Made by a program: the position numbers and the translations under genes. A stretch of 64,000 bases of DNA from Citrobacter europaeus (GTDB lineage Bacteria > Pseudomonadota > Gammaproteobacteria > Enterobacterales > Enterobacteriaceae). Shown one piece after another: positions 51,864 through 61,548 of this stretch (position 1 is its first letter; every line of letters begins with the position of its first letter). Location of the stretch: contig CP083650.1 in assembly GCA_020099315.1 (NCBI GenBank), positions 4,774,001-4,838,000 of the forward strand, read 5' to 3'. The notes beneath the pieces are model-generated. The model made no database searches. It was not told where the DNA came from and was given only the letters and a program-made list of their open reading frames with translations.

Positions 51864-52679
51864 CTAATCGCGAACGGTAAAGCCCAGCTCATTTGAAATG
51901 GCCTGTGCGGTTTCACGCAGCGGCTTGAGTAGATTCTTTTCCCCTACCTGCTTAAGTCGCGATGTCGAGAGTGAAATTGATACCGCGTAGGGCACCCGGC
52001 CATGAATATCAAACACCGGCACGGCAATACAGGATACCCCCAGCTCGTTCTCTTCCCGATCCATCGCCATACTGCTTTCGCGGATCTGTGCCAGTTCATC
52101 GTACATCGCCGGTAGACCGGTAATGGTATTGCGGGTCAGCGGCTGAATCAGATCCTGATGGCTCTCCCAGTAGGACTCCACGTAATCCGCATGCCCAAAC
52201 GCCATGTAAATTTTGCCCATCGCGGAGCAGTACAGCGGCATATGTTGGCCGATATAGGCGCGGGTACGCAGCATGCCTGTCGTCGGCTCCAGCTTATAAA
52301 TCAGAATCGCATGGTCATCTTCACGACTGGAGAAGTTGATCGTTTCGCCAGTGGCGATATTCAGCGCTTCAAGGTGCGGTGCGGCAACATGGATGATATT
52401 CAGTGACGACAGCGCCTTTTGTCCCACGGCGATAAATTTAGTGGTCAACCGATAACTGCCCGCAGCGGGTGCGGGCGTGACGTATCCGCATGACTGAAGG
52501 CCTTGCAGGAGTCGATGCACGGTACTTTTGTTCAGCCCGGCCAGTTCAGACAAATGGGCCAGCGGACACCCATTCGGATAGTTGCTCAGGATCTCAATCA
52601 ACATCAAACCACGGAACAGGCTCTGACTTCCGGCTGGCCTCTCTTTATCTTGCGTCATTTCACTCTCTTTGGTGCCCAT
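51864..52679 (-). CDS. yiaJ: YiaJ, IclR-family repressor of the yia operon
   Basis: A 271-residue regulator. The N-terminal winged helix (LFRGLMLIEILSNYP, LAGLNKSTVHRLLQGL) and the C-terminal effector domain (AAPHLEALNIATGETI) are complete. In E. coli it represses yiaKLMNOPQRS. Here it is divergent from the corresponding operon. The start MGTKESEMTQDK was chosen because E. coli begins similarly and GGAG lies upstream. Confidence 0.94.
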   Translation of the reverse strand: MGTKESEMTQDKERPAGSQSLFRGLMLIEILSNYPNGCPLAHLSELAGLNKSTVHRLLQGLQSCGYVTPAPAAGSYRLTTKFIAVGQKALSSLNIIHVAAPHLEALNIATGETINFSSREDDHAILIYKLEPTTGMLRTRAYIGQHMPLYCSAMGKIYMAFGHADYVESYWESHQDLIQPLTRNTITGLPAMYDELAQIRESSMAMDREENELGVSCIAVPVFDIHGRVPYAVSISLSTSRLKQVGEKNLLKPLRETAQAISNELGFTVRD

Positions 52680-52829
52680 CGCTTCCGCTCCCCTTTTCGT
52701 CGCGCTCTGATGGTAGCGCAAAGTGTGTTTCAGTTCACGATCTGAACCGAAAAAACACAACTATTTGATTTTGATGATTTTAAAAAATAGACCACCCCGT
52801 TGATCTGTCAAAATTTGATCGCTATATTT

Positions 52830-52842
52830 GAAATCAGATTTC
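52830..52842. promoter_or_regulatory. Candidate YiaJ operator
   Basis: GAAATCAGATTTC is a palindrome in the yiaJ-yiaK gap, 54 bases before the yiaK start. IclR-type repressors bind such short AT-rich dyads near the promoter. The assignment is by position only. Confidence 0.3.
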
Positions 52843-52896
52843 GCATAGTGAAATTTAGAGATAAAAAAGCGATCAAACTTAAACAAGGAAACAGGA

Positions 52897-53895
52897 ATGA
52901 AAGTCACTTTTGAGCAGTTGAAAGATGCGTTCAATCGGGTACTGCTGGCACGCGGTATCGCCGTTGAAACCGCCGATGCCTGTGCCGAAATGTTTGCGCG
53001 CACCACCGAGTCCGGCGTTTATTCGCACGGCGTGAATCGCTTCCCCCGTTTCATTCAGCAACTGGATAACGGCGACATCATTCCTGAGGCCAAACCGCAG
53101 CGCATTACCAGCCTGGGGGCGATTGAACAATGGGATGCCCAGCGTTCGATCGGCAACCTGACGGCGAAAAAGATGATGGACAGAGCTATTGAGTTGGCTT
53201 CCGATCACGGCATTGGCCTGGTCGCGCTGCGTAACGCCAACCACTGGATGCGCGGCGGCAGCTATGGCTGGCAGGCGGCAGAGAAAGGGTACATTGGTAT
53301 CTGCTGGACCAACTCGATTGCCGTCATGCCGCCATGGGGTTCGAAAGAGTGCCGTATTGGTACTAACCCGCTGATTGTCGCGATCCCCTCCACGCCAATC
53401 ACCATGGTTGATATGTCGATGTCGATGTTCTCCTACGGCATGCTGGAAGTGAATCGCCTGGCTGGTCGCGAACTGCCGGTAGACGGTGGTTTTGACGATG
53501 AAGGCAATCTCACCAAAGAGCCGGGCGTTATCGAAAAAAATCGCCGCATTTTACCAATGGGTTACTGGAAAGGTTCAGGCCTGTCGATTGTGCTGGATAT
53601 GATTGCCACCCTGCTTTCTGACGGTTCCTCCGTGGCGGAAGTCACCCAGGATAACAGCGATGAATATGGCGTTTCACAGATTTTCATCGCCATTGAAGTG
53701 GATAAGCTAATCGATGGCGCCACCCGCGATGCCAAACTACAGCGGATTATGGATTTCATCACCACCGCCGAACGCGCTGATGAAAACACGCCTGTTCGTC
53801 TGCCGGGCCACGAGTTTACAAAGCTACTGGCAGAAAATCGCCAAAACGGCATCACCATTGATGACAGTGTCTGGGCAAAAATTCAGTCGCTGTAA
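52897..53895 (+). CDS. yiaK: YiaK, 2,3-diketo-L-gulonate reductase
   Basis: A 332-residue NADH-dependent reductase of the LDH2/malate dehydrogenase family. It turns 2,3-diketo-L-gulonate into 3-keto-L-gulonate, the entry step for ascorbate breakdown products. Family signs are SGVYSHGVNRFPRF with the catalytic His, LRNANHWMRGGSYGW and GSKECRIGTNPL. It is the first gene of the operon, with ribosome site AAGGA. Confidence 0.96.
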   Translation: MKVTFEQLKDAFNRVLLARGIAVETADACAEMFARTTESGVYSHGVNRFPRFIQQLDNGDIIPEAKPQRITSLGAIEQWDAQRSIGNLTAKKMMDRAIELASDHGIGLVALRNANHWMRGGSYGWQAAEKGYIGICWTNSIAVMPPWGSKECRIGTNPLIVAIPSTPITMVDMSMSMFSYGMLEVNRLAGRELPVDGGFDDEGNLTKEPGVIEKNRRILPMGYWKGSGLSIVLDMIATLLSDGSSVAEVTQDNSDEYGVSQIFIAIEVDKLIDGATRDAKLQRIMDFITTAERADENTPVRLPGHEFTKLLAENRQNGITIDDSVWAKIQSL

Positions 53896-53906
53896 GGAGC
53901 AACACC

Positions 53907-54371
53907 ATGATCTTTGGACATATTGCTCAGCCTAATCCGTGTCGTTTGCCCGCAGCGATTGAAAGGGCGCTCGATTTTCTGCGCACCACGGATTTCCGCA
54001 AACTGGAGCCGGGCGTGGTGGAGATAGACGGTAAACATATCTTCGCGCAGATTATCGATTTAACTACCCGTGACCCAGCCGAAAATCGCCCGGAAGTGCA
54101 TCGCCGCTATCTTGATATTCAGTTTTTAGCCTGGGGTGAAGAAAAAATCGGTATCGCTATTGATACCGGAAATAATGAAATCAGCGAAGCGTTATTAGAA
54201 CAGCGCGATATTATTTTTTATCACGCCAGTGAACATGAATCTTTTATTGAAATGACTCCGGGAAGTTACGCCATATTTTTCCCGCAGGATGTTCATCGTC
54301 CGGGATGTCATAAAACTGTCGCCACACCGATCCGCAAAATAGTCGTGAAGGTTGCTATTTCAGTTTTATAA
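53907..54371 (+). CDS. yiaL: YiaL, TabA/YhcH-type cupin-like protein
   Basis: A 154-residue protein of the YhcH/YjgK/YiaL (DUF386) family, a metal-binding beta-barrel. The signature RRYLDIQFLAWGEEKIG and the later IFFPQDVHRPG, with a likely metal-binding His, are visible. It may handle sugar anomers or isomers. No reaction is proven. It starts 11 bases after yiaK. Confidence 0.92.
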   Translation: MIFGHIAQPNPCRLPAAIERALDFLRTTDFRKLEPGVVEIDGKHIFAQIIDLTTRDPAENRPEVHRRYLDIQFLAWGEEKIGIAIDTGNNEISEALLEQRDIIFYHASEHESFIEMTPGSYAIFFPQDVHRPGCHKTVATPIRKIVVKVAISVL

Positions 54372-54385
54372 AAGGAGCACAAAAA

Positions 54386-55318
54386 ATGAAAGCTAATACA
54401 ACCGGTTATATTATCGGTGCGTACCCCTGTGCACCCTCATTTCACCAAAAGAGTGAAGAGGAAGAGAAGGAATTCTGGCGGCAGCTCTCCGATACCCCGG
54501 ATATTCGCGGACTGGAACAGCCCTGCCTTGAACATCTGCATCCGTTGGGCGACGAATGGTTATTGCGCCATACGCCGGGCGACTGGCAAATCGTGGTCAC
54601 GGCCATTATGGAAACCATGCGCCGCCGCGGTACTGAGGGTGGTTTCGGGTTGGCCTCCAGCGACGAAGATCAGCGTAAAGCCTGTGTGGCGTATTACCGC
54701 CATCTGCACCAGAAAATCAACCATATCAATGCAACCAATGGCGGAAAAGTGATCGCGCTGGAGTTGCACGCTGCCCCGCTGGCAGGCAACCCGAACGTCG
54801 CCCAGGCCACCGACGCGTTCGCTCGTTCACTGAAAGAAATTACCCACTGGGACTGGTCCTGCGATCTGGTGCTGGAGCATTGCGATGCCATGACGGGCCC
54901 TGCGCCACGCAAAGGCTTTTTGCCGTTAGAAAACGTGCTGGACGCAATAACCGGATATGACATCAGCGTGTGCATTAACTGGGCGCGATCGGCCATTGAA
55001 GGGCAGAACCTCGCCCTACCGCTGACCCACACGCAGCAGGTCCAACAGGCCGGTAAATTGGGCGCGCTGATGTTTTCCGGCACCACAATCACGGGAGAGT
55101 ATGGCGAGTGGCAGGACTTACACGCGCCGTTTGCTCCTTTCTGCCCGCAAAGCTTGATGACCACCGACCATGCCCGCGAATTATTCGCCTGCGCAGGAAC
55201 CGAGCCATTGCAATTTGCCGGTATTAAATTACTGGAAATAAATGCCAATGCAGATGTGGATCATCGCGTAGCAATATTGCGCGACGGTATCGCTGCATTA
55301 AACAAAACAAAATTATAA
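54386..55318 (+). CDS. DUF4862 family protein, probable TIM-barrel sugar enzyme
   Basis: A 310-residue cytosolic protein. I associate it with the DUF4862 family found in enterobacterial sugar operons. Features such as LVLEHCDAMTG, DISVCINWARSAIEG and LMFSGTTITGEYGEWQD, together with several acidic and His residues, suggest a metal-dependent xylose-isomerase-like barrel, but this is inference. E. coli has no counterpart in its yia operon. It has its own AAAAGGAGC ribosome site and lies between yiaL and the MFS gene. Confidence 0.75.
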   Translation: MKANTTGYIIGAYPCAPSFHQKSEEEEKEFWRQLSDTPDIRGLEQPCLEHLHPLGDEWLLRHTPGDWQIVVTAIMETMRRRGTEGGFGLASSDEDQRKACVAYYRHLHQKINHINATNGGKVIALELHAAPLAGNPNVAQATDAFARSLKEITHWDWSCDLVLEHCDAMTGPAPRKGFLPLENVLDAITGYDISVCINWARSAIEGQNLALPLTHTQQVQQAGKLGALMFSGTTITGEYGEWQDLHAPFAPFCPQSLMTTDHARELFACAGTEPLQFAGIKLLEINANADVDHRVAILRDGIAALNKTKL

Positions 55319-55349
55319 AAATAACATACTACTCTACGAGAATATTAAT

Positions 55350-56669
55350 ATGAACATGACCTCTCGCCCTACACTCAAAGATATACCCCGTCAGCGCTGG
55401 CTGCGAATTATTCCACCCATTCTCATCGCCTGTATTATTTCTTATATGGACCGCGTTAATATCGCATTTGCGATGCCGGGCGGCATGGACGCCGAATTAG
55501 GTATTTCCGCCACCATGGCGGGACTGGCTGGCGGTATTTTCTTTATCGGTTATCTGTTTTTACAGGTTCCCGGCGGAAAAATTGCCGTACACGGTAGCGG
55601 CAAGAAATTTATCGGCTGGTCGTTGGTTGCCTGGGCGGTTATTTCCGTTTTGACAGGATTGATCACTAATCAGTATCAACTGCTGGTTTTGCGCTTTTTA
55701 CTCGGCGTTGCCGAAGGCGGCATGCTGCCGGTTGTGTTGACGATGATCAGCAACTGGTTCCCCGACGCCGAGCGCGGTCGCGCCAATGCGATTGTGATTA
55801 TGTTTGTGCCGATTGCCGGGATCATTACCGCCCCGCTCTCGGGTTGGATCATCACCGTGCTCGACTGGCGCTGGCTGTTCATTATTGAAGGTTTACTCTC
55901 CATTGTGGTCCTGGTGCTGTGGGCCTATACCGTTTACGACCGACCGCAGGAAGCACGCTGGATCTCTGACGCCGAGAAAAATTACCTCGTTGAAACGCTG
56001 GCCGCCGAGCAAAAAGCCATTGCCGGAACCGAAGTCAAAAATGCCTCTCTGGGCGCGGTGCTGTCCGATAAAACCATGTGGCAGTTGATCGCACTGAATT
56101 TCTTCTACCAGACCGGGATTTACGGTTACACCCTGTGGCTGCCGACCATCCTCAAAGAGTTGACGCACAGCAGCATGGGACAGGTCGGTATGCTCGCCAT
56201 TCTGCCGTACGTTGGCGCAATTGCCGGGATGTTCCTGTTCTCTTCTCTCTCTGACCGCACCGGTAAACGCAAGCTGTTCGTCTGCCTGCCGCTGATTGGC
56301 TTTGCCCTGTGCATGTTCCTCTCCGTAGCGCTGAAAAATAACGTCTGGCTGGCTTATGCCGCGCTGGTCGGCTGTGGCTTCTTCCTGCAATCGGCTGCGG
56401 GCGTGTTCTGGACCATTCCGGCGCGGTTGTTCAGCGCGGAAATGGCCGGTGGCGCACGTGGGGTTATCAACGCCCTCGGCAACCTTGGAGGCTTCTGCGG
56501 TCCTTACGCGGTCGGCGTACTCATCACCCTGTACAGCAAAGATGCGGGCGTTTACTGCCTGGCAATCTCACTGGCGCTGGCCGCGCTGATGGCACTGCTG
56601 CTGCCAGCAAAATGCGATGCCGGTTCTGCGCCGCTAAAGACGCTGAATCCGCGTAAACACGCGGCGTAA
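55350..56669 (+). CDS. MFS (ACS family) sugar-acid transporter of the yia operon
   Basis: A 439-residue carrier with 12 predicted transmembrane segments. The ACS-family motif SYMDRVNIAFAMPGGMD is in the first helix, followed by GIFFIGYLFLQVPGGK. It stands where E. coli has the TRAP transporter genes yiaMNO, so it likely imports 2,3-diketo-L-gulonate or a related acid by proton symport (inference). The homologue in the kgu-type operon at 30202 has the same family motifs but a different sequence. Confidence 0.87.
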   Translation: MNMTSRPTLKDIPRQRWLRIIPPILIACIISYMDRVNIAFAMPGGMDAELGISATMAGLAGGIFFIGYLFLQVPGGKIAVHGSGKKFIGWSLVAWAVISVLTGLITNQYQLLVLRFLLGVAEGGMLPVVLTMISNWFPDAERGRANAIVIMFVPIAGIITAPLSGWIITVLDWRWLFIIEGLLSIVVLVLWAYTVYDRPQEARWISDAEKNYLVETLAAEQKAIAGTEVKNASLGAVLSDKTMWQLIALNFFYQTGIYGYTLWLPTILKELTHSSMGQVGMLAILPYVGAIAGMFLFSSLSDRTGKRKLFVCLPLIGFALCMFLSVALKNNVWLAYAALVGCGFFLQSAAGVFWTIPARLFSAEMAGGARGVINALGNLGGFCGPYAVGVLITLYSKDAGVYCLAISLALAALMALLLPAKCDAGSAPLKTLNPRKHAA

Positions 56670-56675
56670 CACGAT

Positions 56676-56752
56676 GTCCGGTGACGCTTCGCTTATCGGG
56701 CCGACGAAATCCATACATACCCCAGGCCGGATAAGCGCAGCGTCATCCGGCC
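56676..56752. repeat. REP pair (BIME) between the MFS gene and lyxK
   Basis: GTCCGGTGACGCTTCGCTTATCGGGCC and AGGCCGGATAAGCGCAGCG ... CATCCGGCC are two inverted REP units inside the operon. They would cap the upstream part of the mRNA. Confidence 0.85.
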
Positions 56753-56760
56753 AAAATGAG

Positions 56761-58272
56761 ATGACAAAGATGAGTGAGAAAGCGACCTTCTGGCTGGGTA
56801 TTGATTGTGGCGGTACATATCTGAAAGCAGGTTTGTATGATGCCAAAGGTCATGAGCAGGGAATTAACCGGCAATCGCTGCAGACAATATCGCCGTTACC
56901 CGGTTACGCCGAACGCGATATGCACCAACTGTGGCAACAGTGCGTCGCGACCATTGCCGGTCTGTTAAAACGCACTGGCGTCTGCGGCGATCAAATTAAA
57001 GGCGTCGGTATTTCCGCTCAGGGCAAAGGCCTGTTTCTTCTTGATAAGCAGGATAAACCGCTGGGCAATGCCATTCTCTCTTCCGATCGACGCGCGATGG
57101 ACATCGTTCAGCGCTGGCAGCAGGATGGGATCCCTGAGCAGCTCTACCCGGTCACCCGCCAGACATTGTGGACCGGGCATCCGGCATCGCTCCTGCGTTG
57201 GGTAAAGGAGAATACCCCTCAGCGCTACGCGCAAATTGGCAGCGTCATGATGGGCCATGATTACCTGCGCTGGTGCTTAACCGGCGTCAAAGGCTGCGAA
57301 GAAAGCAATATCTCCGAGTCGAACCTCTACAACATGACCACCGGTCAGTACGACCCGCGATTGACCCAATGGTTGGGCATCAGTGAAATCGACACTGCCC
57401 TGCCACCTGTCGTTGGCTCAGCAGAAATATGCGGGGAAATCACCGCTCAGACAGCCGCCATCACCGGTCTGGCGGCGGGTACGCCCGTCGTCGGCGGTCT
57501 GTTTGATGTGGTTTCCACCGCACTCTGCGCCGGTATTGAAGATGAGCACACCCTCAACGCGGTAATGGGAACCTGGGCTGTCACCAGCGGGATCGCTCAC
57601 GGCCTGCGTGACCACGAGGCCCATCCCTATGTTTATGGCCGCTATGTGAATGACGGGCAGTACATCGTTCACGAAGCCAGTCCGACCTCCTCCGGCAATC
57701 TGGAATGGTTTACCGCTCAGTGGGGCGAACTCTCTTTTGATGAGATCAATCAGGCCGTCGACAGCTTACCGAAAGCCGGTAGCGAGCTTTTCTTCCTGCC
57801 CTTTTTGTACGGCAGCAACGCCGGGTTGGAGATGACCAGCGGCTTTTATGGCATGCAGGCTATACACTCTCGCGCCCACTTATTACAGGCCATCTACGAA
57901 GGCGTGGTTTTCAGCCACATGACCCACCTCAACCGCATGCGCGAACGCTTTACGCAGGCGCATACCCTGCGCGTCACCGGAGGTCCGGCGCACTCAGATG
58001 TCTGGATGCAAATGCTGGCCGACGTCAGCGGCTTACGTATCGAGCTGCCGCAGATTGAAGAGACCGGCTGCTTTGGCGCAGCGCTTGCTGCCCGCGTAGG
58101 CACCGGCGTTTATCACAATTTCAGCGACGCCCAGCGCAGCTTACAGCACCCGGTGCGCACGCTGCTGCCAGACGCCGCCGCGCATGCGAGCTACCAGCGT
58201 AAATACCGCCAATACCAGAATTTAATTACCGCACTACAGGGCTATCACGCCCGCATTAAGGAGTACGAATGA
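56761..58272 (+). CDS. lyxK: LyxK, L-xylulose kinase
   Basis: A 503-residue FGGY-family kinase that phosphorylates L-xylulose, and in E. coli also 3-keto-L-gulonate. It has the ATPase motif GIDCGGTYLKAGLYDAKG, GISAQGKGLFLLD and the C-terminal VTGGPAHSDVWMQML. Two ATGs (56761 and 56770) are possible starts. The first was kept. Its stop overlaps the sgbH start (ATGA). Confidence 0.95.
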   Translation: MTKMSEKATFWLGIDCGGTYLKAGLYDAKGHEQGINRQSLQTISPLPGYAERDMHQLWQQCVATIAGLLKRTGVCGDQIKGVGISAQGKGLFLLDKQDKPLGNAILSSDRRAMDIVQRWQQDGIPEQLYPVTRQTLWTGHPASLLRWVKENTPQRYAQIGSVMMGHDYLRWCLTGVKGCEESNISESNLYNMTTGQYDPRLTQWLGISEIDTALPPVVGSAEICGEITAQTAAITGLAAGTPVVGGLFDVVSTALCAGIEDEHTLNAVMGTWAVTSGIAHGLRDHEAHPYVYGRYVNDGQYIVHEASPTSSGNLEWFTAQWGELSFDEINQAVDSLPKAGSELFFLPFLYGSNAGLEMTSGFYGMQAIHSRAHLLQAIYEGVVFSHMTHLNRMRERFTQAHTLRVTGGPAHSDVWMQMLADVSGLRIELPQIEETGCFGAALAARVGTGVYHNFSDAQRSLQHPVRTLLPDAAAHASYQRKYRQYQNLITALQGYHARIKEYE

Positions 58273-58934
58273 TGAGTCGACCATTACTGCAACTGGCGCT
58301 CGACCACACCAACCTGCAGGCGGCCCAGCGCGATGTCGCACTGCTACAAGAGAGTGTTGATATCGTTGAGGCGGGGACGATTCTCTGCTTAACCGAAGGC
58401 CTTAGCGCCGTAAAAGCGTTGCGCGCCCAGTGCCCAAATAAAATCATCGTCGCCGACTGGAAGGTGGCCGATGCGGGCGAAACCCTCGCACAGCAAGCGT
58501 TTGATGCTGGCGCTAACTGGATGACCATCATCTGCGCTGCGCCGCTGGCGACGGTAGAAAAAGGTCATGACGTCGCGCAGTCCTGCGGCGGTGAAATTCA
58601 GATGGAACTGTTCGGCAACTGGACGCTGGATGACGCCCGAGACTGGTATCGCGTTGGGGTTCGTCAGGCGATTTACCATCGCGGGCGCGATGCCCAGGCC
58701 AGCGGGCAACAGTGGGGAGAAGCGGATCTGGCACGCATGAAAGCGCTTTCCGATATTGGTCTGGAACTGTCGATTACCGGCGGGATTACGCCCGCCGACC
58801 TGCCGCTGTTTCGCGATATCAACGTCAAAGCCTTTATCGCCGGACGCGCGCTGGCTGGGGCGAAAAACCCAACGCAGGTTGCTGGCGAATTCCATGCGCA
58901 AATCGATGCCATCTGGGGAGCACAGTATGCGTAA
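58269..58934 (+). CDS. sgbH: SgbH, 3-keto-L-gulonate-6-phosphate decarboxylase
   Basis: A 221-residue barrel of the orotidine-phosphate decarboxylase superfamily. It yields L-xylulose 5-phosphate and CO2. The catalytic Asp-Lys-Asp motif IIVADWKVADAGE and phosphate-binding SITGGITP are intact. The start overlaps the lyxK stop by four bases, and GGAG lies upstream. A second ATG directly follows. Confidence 0.96.
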   Translation: MMSRPLLQLALDHTNLQAAQRDVALLQESVDIVEAGTILCLTEGLSAVKALRAQCPNKIIVADWKVADAGETLAQQAFDAGANWMTIICAAPLATVEKGHDVAQSCGGEIQMELFGNWTLDDARDWYRVGVRQAIYHRGRDAQASGQQWGEADLARMKALSDIGLELSITGGITPADLPLFRDINVKAFIAGRALAGAKNPTQVAGEFHAQIDAIWGAQYA

Positions 58935-59787
58935 TCATCCGTTAGGTATCTATGAAAAAGCGCTGGCGAAAGACCTCTCCTGGCCGGAGCGTCTGGTGCT
59001 GGCGAAAAGCTGCGGTTTTGATTTCGTCGAAATGTCAGTGGATGAAACCGATGAACGCCTGTCGCGTCTCGACTGGAGTCCCGCTCAGCGCGCATCGCTG
59101 GTGAGCGCGATGCTGGAAACCGGCGTGGCAATCCCCTCAATGTGCCTGTCCGCCCACCGCCGTTTTCCGTTTGGCAGCCGCGATGAATCTACACGCGCCC
59201 GGGCGCGCGACATCATGACCAAAGCCATTCGTCTGGCGCGCGATCTCGGTATTCGCACCATTCAGCTGGCAGGCTACGACGTCTATTACGAAGAACATGA
59301 CGAAGGTACGCAGCAGCGCTTTGCCGAAGGGTTGGCATGGGCAGTCGAGCAAGCCGCCGCCGCGCAGGTCATGCTGGCGGTAGAAATCATGGATACCGCG
59401 TTCATGAACTCGATCAGCAAGTGGAAAAAGTGGGATGAAATGCTGTCATCGCCGTGGTTCACCGTCTATCCGGACGTAGGCAACCTCAGCGCCTGGGGTA
59501 ATGACGTCACTGCCGAATTGACGCTGGGCATTGACCGTATCGCCGCTATCCACCTGAAAGACACGCTGCCAGTAACCGAAACCCATCCGGGCCAGTTTCG
59601 CGATGTGCCCTTTGGCGAAGGGTGTGTGGACTTTGTTGGTATCTTCAAAACGCTGCATGAGCTGAACTATCGCGGGTCGTTTCTGATTGAAATGTGGACA
59701 GAAAAAGCGAAAGAGCCGGTACTGGAAATTATCCAGGCACGACGCTGGATAGAAGCACGTATGCAGGAGGGAGGATTTCCATGTTAA
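58927..59787 (+). CDS. sgbU: SgbU, L-xylulose-5-phosphate 3-epimerase
   Basis: A 286-residue TIM-barrel epimerase, the same length as E. coli SgbU. Metal ligands are in MLAVEIMDTAFMNS, TVYPDVGNLSAWG, AIHLKDTLPV and FLIEMWTEK. It turns L-xylulose 5-phosphate into L-ribulose 5-phosphate. It overlaps sgbH by eight bases and sgbE by seven. Confidence 0.96.
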   Translation: MRNHPLGIYEKALAKDLSWPERLVLAKSCGFDFVEMSVDETDERLSRLDWSPAQRASLVSAMLETGVAIPSMCLSAHRRFPFGSRDESTRARARDIMTKAIRLARDLGIRTIQLAGYDVYYEEHDEGTQQRFAEGLAWAVEQAAAAQVMLAVEIMDTAFMNSISKWKKWDEMLSSPWFTVYPDVGNLSAWGNDVTAELTLGIDRIAAIHLKDTLPVTETHPGQFRDVPFGEGCVDFVGIFKTLHELNYRGSFLIEMWTEKAKEPVLEIIQARRWIEARMQEGGFPC

Positions 59788-60476
59788 AACAACTGAAGGC
59801 CGAGGTGCTGGCGGCCAATCTGGCGCTTCCGGCTCATGGTTTAGTCACCTTTACCTGGGGTAACGTCAGCGCAGTAGATGAAACGCGGACACTGATGGTG
59901 ATTAAGCCATCCGGCGTAGAATATGACGTGATGACCGCCGACGATATGGTGGTGGTGGATATCGCCAGCGGCGACGTGGTTGAAGGGAGTAAAAAACCCT
60001 CATCTGACACGCCAACCCATCTGGCGCTATACCGCCGCTACCCTGAGATCGGTGGGATCGTCCATACCCACTCACGCCACGCGACGATCTGGTCGCAGGC
60101 GGGTCTTGATCTCCCGGCATGGGGCACCACGCATGCCGATTATTTCTATGGTTCTATTCCATGTACCCGTCTGATGACCGTTGAGGAGATCAACGGTGAA
60201 TATGAATACCAGACCGGCGAAGTCATCATTAAAACTTTTGAGCAACGGGACCTGAACCCGATGCAGGTTCCGGCGGTGTTAGTGCATTCACACGGTCCGT
60301 TTGCCTGGGGTAAAGACGCCGCAGACGCCGTACATAACGCCGTGGTGCTCGAAGAGTGCGCCTACATGGGACTGTTCTCGCGCCAGTTAGCTCCGCAGTT
60401 GCCGGATATGCAGCCTGAGTTGCTGGATAAACATTATCTGCGCAAACATGGCGTGAATGCGTATTACGGGCAGTAA
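59781..60476 (+). CDS. sgbE: SgbE, L-ribulose-5-phosphate 4-epimerase
   Basis: A 231-residue class II aldolase-like zinc enzyme. It makes D-xylulose 5-phosphate for the pentose phosphate pathway. Zinc ligands appear in IVHTHSRHATIWSQ and VLVHSHGPFAWGK. The ribosome site GGAGGG lies inside the sgbU end. It is the last gene of the operon and ends four bases before the convergent AraC gene. Confidence 0.97.
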   Translation: MLKQLKAEVLAANLALPAHGLVTFTWGNVSAVDETRTLMVIKPSGVEYDVMTADDMVVVDIASGDVVEGSKKPSSDTPTHLALYRRYPEIGGIVHTHSRHATIWSQAGLDLPAWGTTHADYFYGSIPCTRLMTVEEINGEYEYQTGEVIIKTFEQRDLNPMQVPAVLVHSHGPFAWGKDAADAVHNAVVLEECAYMGLFSRQLAPQLPDMQPELLDKHYLRKHGVNAYYGQ

Positions 60477-60480
60477 CGGG

Positions 60481-61296
60481 TCAGGCGCTATTAATATGCT
60501 CTTTGCAATAGCGCCGTTTCCACGCCGCGGGCGTCAGGCTGGTATGCTTGCGAAAGATTTTGCGAAAATAACCCACCTCATTAAATCCACATTTCATCGC
60601 CACTTCGGTAAGCGATAGCGAATCACTGATCAACAGTTTTTCTGCCGCCCTTACCCGCTGGCGATGCAACGCTTCGGTGAGTGTCAGCCGGAACGCGCTA
60701 CGGAATACACGCCCCAGATAGTCCGCATTGCAATGCAGCTCTTTCGCCAGCGTTGAGGCACTAATCGGCAGGTGGAACTGAGTGTGAATTATCTGCTGCG
60801 CTTTCCACGCCAGCGCATTACCCGGACTGTCTGGTGGTTGCTCGCTGGCAGCCGCGGATATTTGCTGCAAAATCAGCAGCAGGATCAGTTCCAGCGCTAT
60901 GCTGCGATGAATATTTTCCTGCTCGCGTAAGAACTGACGAAACAACGAGATAATATATTGTGGCTCGCTCACCCGGGTATGTTGAGGGATAGCAAGTAAC
61001 GGTTCAGTTATTGATGCGTCGCTTTCTGCCATCACCTCAAAATGCAGCCAGTAAAATTTCAAATCAGCCGGAAATTGCCCAACGCCAATATGCGAGCGCT
61101 GCGGCCACAGCAGCAAACTTTCTCCGGCATTCACGCCAAAAACGGTCTGGCCTTCGCGAATCGTTAATGTCCCTTTTTCGACAAAGATAATTTCCCAGGA
61201 TTGCAATCGTCGCGCAGGATGACTGCCCACGCCCCGAGAAATAAATAATCCGCCATTTTGTACTTTAATCGGAAGAGACATGGATAATTCGAGCAT
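60481..61296 (-). CDS. AraC-family regulator
   Basis: A 271-residue regulator with an N-terminal cupin-like sensor (IIFVEKGTLTIREGQTVF) and a C-terminal double helix-turn-helix (LHCNADYLGRVFRSAF; VAMKCGFNEVGYFRKIFRKH). It is divergent from the GPH transporter and GH127 genes, which it probably activates when their sugar is present. Two ATGs (61296 and 61281) are possible, neither with a strong ribosome site. E. coli K-12 has yiaT here instead. Confidence 0.88.
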   Translation of the reverse strand: MLELSMSLPIKVQNGGLFISRGVGSHPARRLQSWEIIFVEKGTLTIREGQTVFGVNAGESLLLWPQRSHIGVGQFPADLKFYWLHFEVMAESDASITEPLLAIPQHTRVSEPQYIISLFRQFLREQENIHRSIALELILLLILQQISAAASEQPPDSPGNALAWKAQQIIHTQFHLPISASTLAKELHCNADYLGRVFRSAFRLTLTEALHRQRVRAAEKLLISDSLSLTEVAMKCGFNEVGYFRKIFRKHTSLTPAAWKRRYCKEHINSA

Positions 61297-61548
61297 ATAT
61301 ATTCAAATTCCCGCTTTCAGCATTATTTAAATCGGTCTTTATTATTGATTATTCACGATAAACCCAGGTTTCACCGGATCGAAATCACATTTTCTAAATG
61401 AAGTCGGAATTGTTATCTTTTTATACTTTTCTCTTCCCTTGTTGCTCCAAACATTTCGTGCAGAATAAATAACGTACTTTGCAAATTACCCACAAATAAC
61501 CCGCAGTGTAGCGGGAATTTTTCTGAACATTCTCTCCGGGAGTTATTT

